A stretch of 7,732 nt of DNA, from assembly GCA_005882155.1 (NCBI GenBank), contig VBCQ01000354.1, positions 1 to 7,732 on the forward strand, written 5' to 3'. Position numbers and translations under genes: made by a program. Positions within the stretch are counted from its first letter, which is position 1; each line of letters starts with the position of its first letter. Below the pieces are notes generated by a model, which saw only the letters and a program-made list of their open reading frames with translations, was not told the origin of the DNA and did not search any database. The DNA is from Betaproteobacteria bacterium (GTDB lineage Bacteria; Pseudomonadota; Gammaproteobacteria; Burkholderiales; Burkholderiaceae_C). Positions 7,437 through 7,732 of the stretch are shown here, piece after piece.

Positions 7437-7570
7437 TCACTGGAACGTCTGCACATCTTGTTGCAGCGTGTGTCAGGTGCTGCGCGCTTCGTGACTTCGT
7501 GCATGGACATCGCCGCACACGCGCGGACACACTGCCCAGCTTCTCGGGCCATCAGCCCATCATCATCATC

Positions 7571-7732
7571 ACAGCAACCATCTTGAACACCTCTGAATCA
7601 AGTCGAGCCGAAGTCCGAACGCCAGGGTGTCTTGGTGCGGGCGATTGCGTTGAGCGTGATGAGCAGCTTGCGCATGCAGGCCACCAGCGCGACCTTCTTG
7701 GGTTTGCCGGCGGCCAAGAGTCGCTCGTAGCA
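7571..7732 (-). mobile_element. Partial IS110-family insertion sequence, end after the transposase gene
   Basis: The transposase fragment implies an insertion sequence whose 3' end lies within the window. The bases just after the stop (minus strand TTCAAGATGGTTGCTGTG, 7569-7586) resemble, from memory, the short tail that follows the stop in many IS110-group elements. IS110 elements lack clear terminal inverted repeats, so the boundary near 7571 is a guess. If it belongs to the IS1111 group instead, the element would extend further towards trpE. Confidence 0.5.
7598..7732 (-). CDS. IS110-family transposase, C-terminal end only (cut by window edge)
   Basis: The last 44 codons of a gene entering from the right edge, ending in TGA at 7598-7600. 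The residues YERLLAAGKPKKVALVACMR followed by KLLITLNAI and TPW match the well-known end of the C-terminal (Transposase_20) domain of IS110/IS1111 transposases, which contains the catalytic serine further upstream, outside this window. These enzymes use a RuvC-like domain plus a serine and, as shown for some members, a bridge RNA from the non-coding end of the element. Whether the gene is intact cannot be judged. The stop lies about 540 bases upstream of trpE, in the same orientation. Confidence 0.88.
   Translation of the reverse strand, partial: CYERLLAAGKPKKVALVACMRKLLITLNAIARTKTPWRSDFGST

Larger units (their letters stand above)
7059..7597 (-). other. Gene-poor leader between IS110-family end and trpE
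   Basis: About 540 bases without a recognisable protein gene. It should contain the promoter and leader of the trp operon. On the minus strand, from the transposase stop towards trpE, it holds: a short GAT/CAT triplet run (7558-7569), a perfect inverted repeat (7421-7436), a possible -10 box (7388-7393), a 26-codon frame with two Trp codons (7300-7380), three longer inverted repeats between 7204 and 7344, and a tight hairpin GCTCAT-CCC-ATGAGC (7161-7175). A frame of 115 codons (7205-7552) crosses the region but resembles nothing I know. The gene usually found upstream of trpE in related bacteria (gph, from memory) is not here; the IS fragment lies in its place. Confidence 0.6.

Noticed and set aside
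7205..7552. 115-codon minus-strand frame in the leader region
   Set aside because: No recognisable domain or ribosome site; Arg/Ala-rich chance composition. Only its last 24 codons have a plausible internal start, reported as a weak finding.
7556..7572. CAT triplet run considered as a tandem repeat array
   Set aside because: Only four units; too short to be more than local simple sequence.

Overview
This window looks like chromosome of a GC-rich betaproteobacterium, most likely order Burkholderiales. The basis is high GC with GC-ending codons, a split trp operon (trpE-trpG-...-trpD-trpC without trpF/B/A) followed by ung, and the proline-rich TonB and signal-peptide-bearing ExbB type common in that order. 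The assignment rests on gene order and protein style from memory, not on a database search.

All eight recognisable chromosomal genes and a transposase fragment lie on the minus strand, so transcription runs from high to low coordinates. In that order: the C-terminal 44 codons of an IS110-family transposase (7598-7732); a gene-poor leader of about 540 bp with several perfect inverted repeats and a short reading frame carrying two Trp codons (7059-7597); trpE (GTG start), trpG, a low-specificity L-threonine aldolase (ltaE-like), trpD, trpC and ung. These six are packed as one apparent operon: 1-nt gap, 4-nt ATGA overlap, 9-nt gap, 4-nt ATGA overlap, then about 35 nt to the favoured ung start. 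After a 148-bp gap holding a good sigma70-type promoter embedded in a cluster of ATTGGTA/ACTGGTA half-sites comes a second unit, tonB then exbB, which runs off the left edge (exbD genes would be expected next).

Together, TrpE/TrpG convert chorismate to anthranilate, TrpD adds the phosphoribosyl group, and TrpC closes the indole ring to indole-3-glycerol phosphate. TrpF and TrpBA must be encoded elsewhere. The threonine aldolase sits between trpG and trpD, translationally coupled to trpG, and is the main oddity of the operon. Ung is a DNA-repair passenger at the end. TonB/ExbB are parts of the proton-motive-force-driven system that energises outer-membrane receptors.

I found no convincing previously undescribed system. 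The items most worth a second look are the threonine aldolase inside trp, the structured trpE leader next to an IS110-family end, and the repeated operator-like sites on the tonB promoter.
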